Shown: in pieces, positions 15,401-24,363 of the stretch
Layout: each line of letters starts with the position of its first letter
How positions within the stretch are numbered: the stretch's first letter is position 1
Notes under the pieces: generated by a model
What the model saw: the letters and a program-made list of their open reading frames with translations, nothing else
What the model was told of the DNA's origin: nothing
Databases searched by the model: none
NCBI GenBank assembly: GCA_037190845.1
Contig: JBBCJI010000019.1
Coordinates: 158,056-222,055 of the forward strand
From: JBEBVQ01 sp037190845
GTDB lineage: Bacteria > Bacteroidota > Bacteroidia > Chitinophagales > Chitinophagaceae
Direction of reading: 5' to 3'
Length of the DNA: 64,000 bases
Program-made: the position numbers and the translations under genes

Positions 15401-18301
15401 TTAGCGGGAAAGGTTTATATCTCCTTTTATTAATCGCTCCGTCCTGACAACAATGCCCTCTTTGTTTTTTATACAGATCATATAAATGCCATCGGACAGG
15501 TGTTGTATCTTTATATTGTCGGTATATTCCTTTTGTATTACCATCCGGCCGTCCATGCTATATACAGCAACATCCGCACGGAACGGCGCCTGGATATATA
15601 CTATGTTACGCGCAGGGTTCGGGTATATCTCTATATCATCTGTCTGTACGGCAATAGAGCTGAGCCCCACATCCACCCCGTTTACCGGGTGCAATGCGGA
15701 AGTACCTTCACAACCTTCAGCATTCGTTACGAGGACATAATAGACACCGTTCTGTATGGCAATATGCTGCCGGTTGGTGGCTCCGGGTATAACCTGGTCA
15801 TTGACATACCATTGATAATCATCGTAAATTTCTGTAACAGTCAATGTGTCTTTTTTTACGAATACGATGGGCAATGGTCTGACACGGACAGTTACCCGGA
15901 CGGGAATATCCGTAGTCATCATACATGGGCCCGCATATACCGTGACCGTGTAATCTCCCGCTTCCCCGGCATCATACTCCCGGGAAGTAGCTCCTCCGAT
16001 TGCATTACCATTCCTGTTCCACTGGTAGGCAAGGCCGCTTTCGTCGGCAGTCAGCGTTACGTGTTCTCCTTCGCATATGTCCGGGGAACCAGAAGCGGTG
16101 ACAGAAGCCGTAGGATGGGTAATTATTTGCATGACAAGCTCTGTTACTGCCGTATCGGGTGCAGCGCAAACTTCACTGCTGGTCAGATGGCAGGTAATGA
16201 CGTCGCCATTGACCAATGCATTATCCGTAAAGATGGCACCTGTGCCGGCAGCAACACTGTTCTTATACCATTTATATACCGGTGTGGCACCACCATTCAC
16301 GGAGGTAGCGGTAAATGTCACCAAAGTATCCGCACATACTGTAGTTCCCTTATCGGCGCTGATACTCACGGACGGCACCAGCAGAGGGTTGACCGTCATG
16401 GTTATTGGGTTGGACAAGGCAGAATCGGGTGTGGCGCAGACTTCACTGCTGGTCAGACGGCAGATAATGACATCACCATCGGAGAGGCTGTTGTCCGTAT
16501 AAGTGGCTCCGGAACCGGCATACGTACCATTCTTACGCCACTCGTATGCCGGCGAACTACCCCCGTTTACAGGCAGGGGCGTAAAGGTGACAGGTGTACC
16601 CGAGCAAATCGTTGTACGTGGACTGGCGCTGATACTGACAGAAGCCGGGACAGAAGTAATAGTCAGGTCCAGGGTCATGATGCTATCGCAACCGTTACTA
16701 TTGGCATTGGGTAATGTCTGAACATAGATACCGGTTGTGGTATAAACACTACCATTCAATACAAAACTGTCGCAGGCAGTAATGGTCAATGCAGCCTGTG
16801 TATGACATGTACCGTGCAGCTTCTGCAGGAATATGTCGGAACCTGTGCTGGCCGTAAGCGTGAATGTATCCGGACCGGGATCGAAATCAGCAATCCCGGT
16901 AAAAATACCGGTAGTGAATATCTGCCCGGTGACGTCAAGGCCAATGGCATTTCCTTCATCTGCTGCACTCCCCCCCATACCGGCGGTCCAGATATATTGC
17001 CCATTGCTATCGTACCTGGCTATAAAGACGTCATTTCCCCCTTTGGAAATCAGGTAAGCAGGATTAGTTCCGTGGTCAAAATATGCCGTATCAGTAAAAC
17101 ATCCTGTCACAATCACATCGCCAGCGTTGTCTACTGTAATGGCAGTACCCAGATCATCCGTTTTTCCACCGACGTTAATGGCCCAGATATAATTACCGCC
17201 GTTGTCGTATTTAGCTACAAAGACATCAAAATTCCCTTTAGAGGTCAGGTTAGGCGCTATGCCTGCGGGATCCAGCTTAGCGCCCCCGGTACCGGTTTGG
17301 AATTCTCCGGTAATGTAAATATACCCAGCGGCATCTACGGTAATGCTCTTACCCCTATCTACTAAGGAGCTACCCAACGCGTGCGCCCAAACAAAATGGC
17401 CGCCGGCATTGTATTTGGCCATAAAAATATCCGAACCACCATTGGAGATCACGTTACCGGGATCCGGACCGGGATCAAGGTCAAGCGTAGACCCTGCCGC
17501 GCCGGTGGTGAGTTGCCCGGTCACATAAACATTCCCCGTATCATCTATGCTCATACCATACAAGTTGTCGATCCCGCTTCCCCCTATTTTAAACGCCCAG
17601 ACATAAGCACCGTCACTATCATATTTGGCGATAAAAATATCATCAGTAACTCCGGTAGCCGTAAACAGTTGCTGTGCCGGTCCGGGATCGAAATCTACTG
17701 TTCCCCGCCGAAACTGCCCTCCGACAAACACATTGCCGAGGTGATCTACCCGAATTGCCCTGCCCGACTCGATTTCTACTGCTGCGCCGGTTGTACCGCT
17801 CAGGGTTTTGGCATAGATGTAATTGCCGTTATTATCATATTTGGCAAAGAAGATATCCCCACCACCCGTGGCAATCAGTTTTGCAATAGCCGGTCCGGGG
17901 TTAAAATCCGCAGTATCCCTGTAACTACCCGTTATATATATATTCCCTGCAGTATCCAGTGTTATGTCTGCCGCCGCGTCGTCAAGCTTCCCTCCCATGG
18001 TTTTCACCCACAGGAAGTTTCCGGCATTGTCATATTTGGCGACAAAAATATCCGTGCCTGTACCTGTCACAGTAACATCGCCGGCCGTCGATCCCGGATC
18101 GAAACTTGCCGTCCCACTGAAGCTCCCTGCTATATATACATTCCCGGCAGAGTCGAGAGCAAGCGCATTCCCCGCATCCGCACCTGCTCCCCCGATACCC
18201 ATCGCCCAGTCCAGGGAACCCGGCTGTGCCTTAACTGCAAATTCACTGAAGAACAGACAAACTAACACCTGAAGAATAAAAAAGGTAATATTTTTTCTCA
18301 T
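15401..18301 (-). CDS. SBBP-repeat beta-propeller protein with T9SS type A sorting domain (966 aa)
   Basis: After a signal peptide (cleavage near VKAQ, about residue 26), about eight repeats of the form G-x-VYI-(T/A)-G-x-F ... FDPG ... DIFVAKYD..G.(F/Y).W fill residues about 30-510. This is the SBBP (seven-bladed propeller) repeat. A FVLNGSVY...GIYVQTL...NGCDSIMTL module (about 520-560), Ig-like repeats and a type A sorting domain (EIYPNPARNIVYIQA ... RTERLIKGD) follow. It is the first gene of the four-gene cargo cluster and is divergent from the sensor kinase gene. A surface-exposed adhesive or binding role is an inference. Confidence 0.85.
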   Translation of the reverse strand: MRKNITFFILQVLVCLFFSEFAVKAQPGSLDWAMGIGGAGADAGNALALDSAGNVYIAGSFSGTASFDPGSTAGDVTVTGTGTDIFVAKYDNAGNFLWVKTMGGKLDDAAADITLDTAGNIYITGSYRDTADFNPGPAIAKLIATGGGDIFFAKYDNNGNYIYAKTLSGTTGAAVEIESGRAIRVDHLGNVFVGGQFRRGTVDFDPGPAQQLFTATGVTDDIFIAKYDSDGAYVWAFKIGGSGIDNLYGMSIDDTGNVYVTGQLTTGAAGSTLDLDPGPDPGNVISNGGSDIFMAKYNAGGHFVWAHALGSSLVDRGKSITVDAAGYIYITGEFQTGTGGAKLDPAGIAPNLTSKGNFDVFVAKYDNGGNYIWAINVGGKTDDLGTAITVDNAGDVIVTGCFTDTAYFDHGTNPAYLISKGGNDVFIARYDSNGQYIWTAGMGGSAADEGNAIGLDVTGQIFTTGIFTGIADFDPGPDTFTLTASTGSDIFLQKLHGTCHTQAALTITACDSFVLNGSVYTTTGIYVQTLPNANSNGCDSIMTLDLTITSVPASVSISASPRTTICSGTPVTFTPLPVNGGSSPAYEWRKNGTYAGSGATYTDNSLSDGDVIICRLTSSEVCATPDSALSNPITMTVNPLLVPSVSISADKGTTVCADTLVTFTATSVNGGATPVYKWYKNSVAAGTGAIFTDNALVNGDVITCHLTSSEVCAAPDTAVTELVMQIITHPTASVTASGSPDICEGEHVTLTADESGLAYQWNRNGNAIGGATSREYDAGEAGDYTVTVYAGPCMMTTDIPVRVTVRVRPLPIVFVKKDTLTVTEIYDDYQWYVNDQVIPGATNRQHIAIQNGVYYVLVTNAEGCEGTSALHPVNGVDVGLSSIAVQTDDIEIYPNPARNIVYIQAPFRADVAVYSMDGRMVIQKEYTDNIKIQHLSDGIYMICIKNKEGIVVRTERLIKGDINLSR

Positions 18302-18472
18302 AGCCTTTATTTTAAAAGTTGATTAGCAATGTGAAGGTTCAAAAAATAGAAACACAAAGACTTCGTAAAACCCGCAATAAGTTTTTGTTTTATTGGGGGT
18401 ACATACAATAAAGTGGCTTATCAATAATGAATATGAATTATTTTTACATCAACAACATGCATATATTACACT
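18302..18472. other. Divergent intergenic region between the cargo operon and the sensor kinase
   Basis: This 171-base, A+T-rich gap must contain the promoters of both the four-gene cargo cluster (minus) and the sensor kinase (plus). I see no clean TTTG-N19-TAnnTTTG pair in either direction. AATAAGT...TTATT is a weak dyad near 18382. Regulator sites for the neighbouring NarL-type protein may lie here but cannot be pointed out by eye. Confidence 0.3.
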
Positions 18473-20479
18473 ATGGATAAATTGCCGTACCCGGTTACAC
18501 AACTTTCCTTTGGGATTGCCTGCCTGCTGATGCTTGCAATGGCTGCGCCAACCTGTGCCCAGGAAAATCAAAACATCACTACCGACGGGCTATTGCAGAC
18601 ATCTATATTTACATTACCTCATTTCAATACTGCAGACACTGCTGCAATCAGGACCTTATTCCGTAAGGGAAAAGCGCTTGAAAAAAGCGCTCCTGACAGC
18701 GCCCTCTCTTACTACATGCAGGCATATAAAATGAGCAGATCCGGGCAATACGCGACAGGTATGACGTACAGCCTGCTTCATATCGGGCACATACTATATG
18801 CACAAAGCAAATTTGAGCAAGCATCTTTTTATTATCAGAATGCGCTGATTTATGCAAAGCTTTCGGATAGTCTGAAATCTGTCATACTCGATATCTATGG
18901 CAATCTGGCAAATATTCATTTCTTCCTGGGAGCGCATAGCAAAGCGGCACAGTATTATGATACCCTCTTAAAAGAAGCGCTGTCAGATCCTGATCAGTAC
19001 GGGAACCAGATAATAAAATCATACAACAATATGAGCGCCATCTACAGGCAACTAAAACAGTATGATCTTGCACTATATTATTACACCAGGGCTGAAAACG
19101 AATGTAAAAAACAAAACGACTGGACTTCAATCGTTCAATCTCTGGTAGGCAAGGGAGATACATATATCCTCATGAGCAAACCCGAACTGGCCAAGCAGAC
19201 TTATGAAGAAGCGCTCCGCATCAGCGAAACATACAATGATAAAACTAACTTATGGTTTGCTACGCTTAAGATGGGGGATCCCGCCATACATGAGCATGAT
19301 CCGCAACAGGCTGTTTACTACCTCAAAAAGGTAGCAGCCATGGACGCAAGCCATATCCATCCGAAACATTACCTGTCATTCATACCCTATTATCTTGGGG
19401 TAGCCTATTTTCAACTGAAAAACTACCCTAAAGCGGAATATTATTTATCAGCCTGTCTGGAGCAATGCAAAAAAACAGGGTATATCAATGATATTTATGT
19501 AGTACATGAAAAATTAAGCAGCATCTATGCCATTACCGGAAAGTACCGTCAAGCCTGGGAGCTGCAGCAGATTGCCCAAAGGATGAAAGACAGCATCTTA
19601 ACCAAAGAAAAATCAAGAGATATCAATGAATTGGAAATAAAGTACCGGACCGCAGAGAAAGACCGGGAACTGGCTATAAGAGATAAGGAGCTCGCGGTAC
19701 AACACCTGAACATCGCCCGCGCAGAAGCTGCAAGCCGCAAAAAAACAGCCTGGATATGGATCAGCTCCCTGAGCGCGCTGCTGCTTGCTGTAAGCATTGT
19801 ATTGCTCCGTTACAGGCAGATCAGCAGGGAAAGACATATACAGCAGTTAAGGGAACTGGAATTACTGAGAGCCACCATGGAAGGGGAAGAAACCGAACGG
19901 GTAAGGGTCGGAAAAGAATTGCACGACGGGGTAAGCGGTTTCCTGTCGGCCATTAAAATAAATCTGGTCAGCCTTCGGATGCAAAGAAAAGAGATAGCGG
20001 CAGATGCACCTTATATCAACGCATTGTCGCTGGCAGATGAAGCAGCGGACGAACTGCGCAAAACGGCGCATAACTTAGTACCTACCAATCTTGTCAGAAA
20101 AGGTCTGAGCGAAGCAATAACCGGTTTTTGTGAGCGGCTGTCGCACCCGAATGGCATGCAACTCGATGTAGAGATAACAGGTAATCCTATCCGGCTGGAT
20201 GCGGAAAAAGAACTGGCTGTCTACCGTATCATACAGGAGCTGGTGCACAATATCATTAAGCATTCCGGGGCATCGAAGGTGATCATTACCATCAGTTGGC
20301 TGGAGGAAGTATTAATGATCACGATAGAAGATAATGGCGTCGGGATGCCGGTACAGACAAGCAGCAATGGCATCGGAATGGAAAACATCCATAAAAGGAT
20401 ACAATCGATTAATGGTTCGCTGGAAATCGAAAACAATGAGGATGGAGGGACGTCTATGTACCTGTATTTTCCTTTGTAG
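18473..20479 (+). CDS. TPR-containing sensor histidine kinase (NarX/LytS-like HisKA_3 type)
   Basis: This 668-residue protein has a signal peptide (cleavage near TCAQ, about 29), a periplasmic TPR array (about 50-400, repeated A..YY..AL and YYLSA.LEQCK patterns), a coiled coil, one membrane segment (about 425-446), and a cytoplasmic kinase. The phospho-acceptor is His484 in GKELHDGVSGFLSAIKINL. The ATPase domain has N-box ELVHNIIKHSGAS and G1 DNGVGMP. It is expected to phosphorylate the regulator 19 bases downstream. The TPR sensor is typical of Bacteroidota. The signal is unknown; the position divergent from T9SS cargo genes suggests a link to surface protein control. Confidence 0.9.
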   Translation: MDKLPYPVTQLSFGIACLLMLAMAAPTCAQENQNITTDGLLQTSIFTLPHFNTADTAAIRTLFRKGKALEKSAPDSALSYYMQAYKMSRSGQYATGMTYSLLHIGHILYAQSKFEQASFYYQNALIYAKLSDSLKSVILDIYGNLANIHFFLGAHSKAAQYYDTLLKEALSDPDQYGNQIIKSYNNMSAIYRQLKQYDLALYYYTRAENECKKQNDWTSIVQSLVGKGDTYILMSKPELAKQTYEEALRISETYNDKTNLWFATLKMGDPAIHEHDPQQAVYYLKKVAAMDASHIHPKHYLSFIPYYLGVAYFQLKNYPKAEYYLSACLEQCKKTGYINDIYVVHEKLSSIYAITGKYRQAWELQQIAQRMKDSILTKEKSRDINELEIKYRTAEKDRELAIRDKELAVQHLNIARAEAASRKKTAWIWISSLSALLLAVSIVLLRYRQISRERHIQQLRELELLRATMEGEETERVRVGKELHDGVSGFLSAIKINLVSLRMQRKEIAADAPYINALSLADEAADELRKTAHNLVPTNLVRKGLSEAITGFCERLSHPNGMQLDVEITGNPIRLDAEKELAVYRIIQELVHNIIKHSGASKVIITISWLEEVLMITIEDNGVGMPVQTSSNGIGMENIHKRIQSINGSLEIENNEDGGTSMYLYFPL

Positions 20480-20498
20480 GAACCACCTAAATAGAAAC

Positions 20499-21152
20499 AT
20501 GATGCAAAAGATCATTGTAGACATCATTGACGACCACCAAATGATCATCAGCGGCCTTAAAGAAATGATCAAGGGATTCAATACCATTCAACTGGGCAAT
20601 ACCTATAACAGTGGTATAGCGCTTTTGGAAGGGCTCCAGAAACAGCAGCCGGATGTTTTATTACTGGACATCCAGATGCCGGGCGTAAATGGCGATGAAC
20701 TGGCGGCATTGATCAGCAAATCATATCCCAATATAAAAATGCTGGCATTGACCGGCTTTAATACACTCGATCATGTTAACCTGATGCTGGAAAAAGGCGT
20801 ACATGGATATCTATTAAAAAATTCGGACGAACACCGGCTCCGGGAGGCCATTGAATCGGTGTACCGCGATGAACAATATATTGAACCTTCTCTCCGGGAT
20901 AAAATCAATAATGCCAGATATGGTACTGCCAAACGTTTAAAGCCGGCTTTAAGCAAAAGAGAAAAGGACATTCTGTTATTAATGCTGGATGAGCTTACCA
21001 ACCAGCAGATCGCCGAAAAGTTAAACATCAGCCTGCGTACGGTAGAATTTCACAGGATGAGCCTGATCCAGAAGCTGGACGCCAAGAATGTGATCGGGAT
21101 GGTCAGAAAGGCCTACGAGCTTGGGCTGGTGACAAAAAACCCCAAGATCTGA
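20499..21152 (+). CDS. Response regulator, NarL/FixJ (LuxR-type HTH) family
   Basis: This 217-residue protein has a receiver domain (about 4-120) with acidic pocket DIIDDH and phospho-acceptor Asp57 in LLLDIQMPG. The C-terminal LuxR-type HTH (about 150-212) has SKREKDILLLMLDELTNQQIAEKLNIS-like spacing and RTVEFH. It starts 19 bases after the sensor kinase stop. ATG at 20499 was used because the longer frame upstream lies inside the kinase gene. It probably binds DNA as a dimer when phosphorylated. Confidence 0.93.
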   Translation: MMQKIIVDIIDDHQMIISGLKEMIKGFNTIQLGNTYNSGIALLEGLQKQQPDVLLLDIQMPGVNGDELAALISKSYPNIKMLALTGFNTLDHVNLMLEKGVHGYLLKNSDEHRLREAIESVYRDEQYIEPSLRDKINNARYGTAKRLKPALSKREKDILLLMLDELTNQQIAEKLNISLRTVEFHRMSLIQKLDAKNVIGMVRKAYELGLVTKNPKI

Positions 21153-21351
21153 GCGCTATGCCGGAATCAAAAACACTCGTGAGCATTTTAAAAGTCATTG
21201 TCGCCGGGAAACACCTGATCCTGCGGCAGTATTGCTTTATGGGTATAAAAAAGCCTGCCTTACAATTTTCGAACCTCTTTCGGGCCTCGCCCGACGAAGC
21301 CAGCCGTCACGAAGTAATCATGCAAGCAGGAACTATCTGGGAAAAGAAAAA

Positions 21352-21379
21352 GCCCGCCGTCGCTAAAGCTATGGCGGGC
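21352..21379 (-). repeat. GC-rich hairpin repeat, copy 1
   Basis: On the minus strand GCCCGCC pairs with GGCGGGC around AT-AGCTTTAGCG-AC, followed by TTTTTCTTTTCC, as in a terminator. It is nearly identical to the copy at 21484-21511. Two weaker relatives (CGACGAAGCC...) occur near 21292 and 21426. Confidence 0.75.
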
Positions 21380-21483
21380 GAAGTCATCCTGTCCGTACAA
21401 AGTCCACAACCTGTCGGGTATCAGCCGACGAAGCCCGTCAGCAAGAAATATTATACGAACAAAAACTATCCTAAAAACAAGAA

Positions 21484-21511
21484 GCCCGCCATCGCTGAAG
21501 CTATGGCGGGC
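21484..21511 (-). terminator. GC-rich hairpin repeat, copy 2: terminator of tRNA-Pro
   Basis: On the minus strand, GCCCGCCAT pairs perfectly with ATGGCGGGC (9 bp) and is followed by TTCTTGTTTTT. It lies four bases after the tRNA-Pro 3' end. Confidence 0.8.
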
Positions 21512-21515
21512 GAAG

Positions 21516-21589
21516 TCGGGAAGACAGGATTCGAACCTGCGACCCCCTGGTCCCAAACCAGGTGCGCTACCGGCCTGCGCTACTTCCCG
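21516..21589 (-). tRNA. tRNA-Pro (anticodon TGG)
   Basis: The acceptor CGGGAAG pairs with CTTCCCG, discriminator A. The anticodon stem CCTGG/CCAGG encloses loop TTTGGGA with anticodon TGG, and the T-arm has GGTTCGAATCC. It is alone, with its own -7 box and terminator-like hairpins. Confidence 0.95.
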
Positions 21590-21628
21590 GAACAGAAAAC
21601 CGCCGTGAACCAACGGCTTTCCGGGACG

Positions 21629-21636
21629 CAAAGATA
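21629..21636 (-). promoter_or_regulatory. -7 box of tRNA-Pro
   Basis: TATCTTTG on the minus strand, 40 bases before the tRNA 5' end, matches TAnnTTTG. No clear TTTG box is present 19 bases upstream. Confidence 0.6.
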
Positions 21637-21687
21637 GTCAAATCCATGAATTCTCATTAAGTGATTTTTTTAATGACCATGGCTGAT

Positions 21688-21695
21688 TAACTTTG
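21688..21695 (+). promoter_or_regulatory. -7 box of the porin gene
   Basis: TAACTTTG matches TAnnTTTG and lies 16 bases before the porin ATG. The expected upstream box is only a T-run (21665-21670). It is divergent from the tRNA-Pro box. Confidence 0.5.
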
Positions 21696-21711
21696 CACCC
21701 TTTCTTAATAT

Positions 21712-22935
21712 ATGTATCTGAACATACGCAGAAGAATACTGATTGCGTTCATGGGACTGCCTGTTTTTGCTATGGGACAGGAAGACAACAGCGAATTCGA
21801 GAATCAGAAGATCGCTGCCCTCCCTTACTACAGCTATCGTCAGGGTCTGGGTATGACCTCACCCGACAGCATTTACCAGTTAAATCTCCGCTTCCGGATA
21901 CAAAACCGGGTAACCTACACCGCCAACGAGGGAAGCCCCGAAGCCATTGACGCACAGATACGACGGCTACGGCTGCGTTTCGACGGTTACGTGGGCGACC
22001 CACGCTTCCTGTATGCACTGCAGCTTTCTTTCGCCCCAGGTGATGTCGGCGCTGCCAGTGACGGGAAAAACATCAATATCATCCGTGATGCGGTTGTGTT
22101 TTACCGGCCTAATAATCGCTGGAACTTCGGCTTCGGTCAGACGAAGCTACCGGGCAACCGGCAACGGATCAACTCTTCCGGCGCCCTGCAATTCACAGAT
22201 CGGTCTATCAACAACGCACGCTTCAATATAGATCGTGATTTCGGACTGCAGGTACATCAAAGCAATTTGTTTTACAACAGCTTTTCCATCAGTTTCAAGG
22301 GCGCGGTAACGATGGGCGAAGGCCGCAATTGGACACAGAACACCGACAAGAATCTTGCTTATACCGGCAAGGTGGAAATATACCCACTGGGAGCATTTAC
22401 CCGCAACGGCGACATGTTTGAAGGAGATCTGATGCGGGAACGCAAACCCAAACTGCTGATCTCCGGTGCTTATCACCAGAACAACGGGTCCAAAAGAACA
22501 CAGGGCCAAACCGGCGATGAGCTTTACACACCCAAAACCACACAATCTATCCTGCTCGACGGTGTATTCAAATACAACGGCTGGGCGTTTATGTCGACCT
22601 ATATGAAACGTATGGCCCGCAACCCGCTCAGCTTCGACCCCACCGGAACCGGCGCTATTCGTTATGCTTTTGCCGGTGAGGGCATGGACTTCCAGGGCAG
22701 CTACATCTTCAAAAACAATTACGAGCTATTAGGCCGGTACAGCTTCCAGCAGGTACACCAGGATATACATCCCTATACACCACACACACAGCAACTATCT
22801 GCCGGGGTCACCAAATATATCTGGGAGCATGCCTTTAAACTGCAGGGAGAGCTGACCTATGAACTACAAGACTATCTGCTGACACAGGACAGGCAAAACT
22901 GGTATATCCGTTTCCAGGTGGAGATGGGTATTTAA
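21712..22935 (+). CDS. Phosphate-selective porin O/P-family outer-membrane protein
   Basis: This 407-residue protein has a signal peptide (cleavage near FAMGQ, about 23) and then the alternating strand pattern of a 16-strand porin. YQLNLRFRIQNRV, RRLRLRFDGYVGDPRFLYALQL, IIRDAVVFYRPNNRWNFGFGQTKLPGNRQ are typical of the OprO/OprP-like family, and the protein ends in an aromatic-rich strand (NWYIRFQVEMGI). It would form an outer-membrane channel for anions such as phosphate; the true substrate is not shown by the sequence. No phosphate genes lie nearby. It is followed by the binding lipoprotein, 72 bases on. Confidence 0.85.
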   Translation: MYLNIRRRILIAFMGLPVFAMGQEDNSEFENQKIAALPYYSYRQGLGMTSPDSIYQLNLRFRIQNRVTYTANEGSPEAIDAQIRRLRLRFDGYVGDPRFLYALQLSFAPGDVGAASDGKNINIIRDAVVFYRPNNRWNFGFGQTKLPGNRQRINSSGALQFTDRSINNARFNIDRDFGLQVHQSNLFYNSFSISFKGAVTMGEGRNWTQNTDKNLAYTGKVEIYPLGAFTRNGDMFEGDLMRERKPKLLISGAYHQNNGSKRTQGQTGDELYTPKTTQSILLDGVFKYNGWAFMSTYMKRMARNPLSFDPTGTGAIRYAFAGEGMDFQGSYIFKNNYELLGRYSFQQVHQDIHPYTPHTQQLSAGVTKYIWEHAFKLQGELTYELQDYLLTQDRQNWYIRFQVEMGI

Positions 22936-23007
22936 AAAAACTATCCCATTGCACCGCCAAAACAAAAATAGTACCTTGTTGCTCCGATCAATCAAATAAT
23001 CCATTTA

Positions 23008-24228
23008 ATGAAAAAGAACATTACAAATATCCTGTGCGCAGCGCTGTGCATCATTGCCTTTTTACCCGCATGTAAAAAAACGGAAAGTACAACACCGGAG
23101 GCTACACAAATAATAAACGTCGGTGCATTACTATCCCTCACGGGTAATTGGTCGTCATTGGGGATCACCTCGAAAGCAGCCATTGAAATCGCGCTGGAAG
23201 ATATTAATGAATACCTGAAGGATAACGGCTCGAAATACCGTTTCGCTGTATCCGTATTTGATACAAAACTGGATACAGCGCTGGCAGTACAACATATGGC
23301 CACCGCAAAGGGAAAAGGCATTACCTTCATACTCGGTCCGCAATCCAGCGCAGAAGCTGCCGCAGTGAAGTCTTTTGCCGATGCAAACAACATGCTCGTC
23401 GTAAGCCAGGGCAGCACAGCCGGGAGCCTGAGCATACCTAATGATAATCTCTTCAGGTTTTGCCCTGCAGATGATGTAGAAGGTCCTGCCATGGCCCGCA
23501 CGATCTATAACGCCGGTGTACGGGGACTGGTCACCATCGCCCGCAACGATGCCGGTAATAAAGGGCTTCAGACATCCACCGGAGCAGCGTTTTCAACGCT
23601 TGGCGGCACTATATCCGCCCTTACCCCCTACGACCAGGCAACTACTGATTTCTCATCAGTGATCGCCGGCATCAAAAATGCGATAACCACATTTACTGCC
23701 AGCTACGGCACTACGGGCACTGCCGTATACCTGGCTTCCTTCGATGAATGTGCAGCGCTGTTCCGGCAGGCGGCGAGCGATCCGGTACTTTCTTCCGTCA
23801 ACTGGTATGGGGGCGACGGTGTGGTGCTGAGCGCTGCGTTGATCAATGATGCAGCAGCAGCGGCATTTGCCGTCAGCACCAATTTTATTGCACCTACATT
23901 CGGATTGCCCGAAGAAACAAGATCCAGATGGCAGCCGCTCTCCAACGCTATAAAATCGCGTACGGTTATTGATCCGGATGCCTTTGCTCTGGCTGCGTAT
24001 GACGCCATGTGGGTCATTGCCATGACGTATAACGCCGGATCGGGTTCTGTGCCCGGCTTCAGCAGCCTGAAAACCACTTTCCGTCAACATGCAGATACCT
24101 ATTACGGAGTCACGGGATCTACACGCCTGAATGATGCCGGAGATCGTGCTGCCGGCACTTTTGATTACTGGGGCATTGTATCTGAAGGCGGCGCCTATAT
24201 CTGGAAATTCAGAAGCCGTTCGGAATAA
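23008..24228 (+). CDS. ABC-type branched-chain amino-acid-like substrate-binding lipoprotein
   Basis: This 406-residue protein starts with a lipoprotein signal (FLPACKK, Cys at about 22). It then follows the periplasmic-binding type I fold (Peripla_BP_6/LivJ): INVGALLSLTGNWSSLG (about 38-54), ITFILGPQSSAEAAAVKSFAD (about 107-127), and FALAAYDAMWVIAMTYN near the C-terminus. Such proteins bind small ligands for an ABC importer, or act as stand-alone receptors. No permease or ATPase gene is adjacent, so it may be a sensor or may use a distant transporter. Confidence 0.82.
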   Translation: MKKNITNILCAALCIIAFLPACKKTESTTPEATQIINVGALLSLTGNWSSLGITSKAAIEIALEDINEYLKDNGSKYRFAVSVFDTKLDTALAVQHMATAKGKGITFILGPQSSAEAAAVKSFADANNMLVVSQGSTAGSLSIPNDNLFRFCPADDVEGPAMARTIYNAGVRGLVTIARNDAGNKGLQTSTGAAFSTLGGTISALTPYDQATTDFSSVIAGIKNAITTFTASYGTTGTAVYLASFDECAALFRQAASDPVLSSVNWYGGDGVVLSAALINDAAAAAFAVSTNFIAPTFGLPEETRSRWQPLSNAIKSRTVIDPDAFALAAYDAMWVIAMTYNAGSGSVPGFSSLKTTFRQHADTYYGVTGSTRLNDAGDRAAGTFDYWGIVSEGGAYIWKFRSRSE

Positions 24229-24363
24229 TTACCGGCGGAGGTGGTTGTATGCCGTTCCGGGAATGGGAATATGCCCCATATATTAAAAACATATTTTATT
24301 GTCATAGAATAGCGCTTTCATATGAAACGTTATGCAGTCCGGCAATGTTTTTAAATCATACCT
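24229..24363. other. Leader region of the phosphoribosyltransferase-kinase operon
   Basis: This 135-base gap changes from mixed to A+T-rich sequence. I see neither a clear promoter pair nor a strong terminator for the gene before. The ATG at 24364 is preceded by an A+T-rich stretch (TTTTTAAATCATACCT) without a Shine-Dalgarno site. Confidence 0.3.

Noticed and set aside
21158..21637. 159-codon open frame after the response regulator
   Set aside because: It runs through the tRNA-Pro gene and the hairpin repeats, so it is not a real gene.
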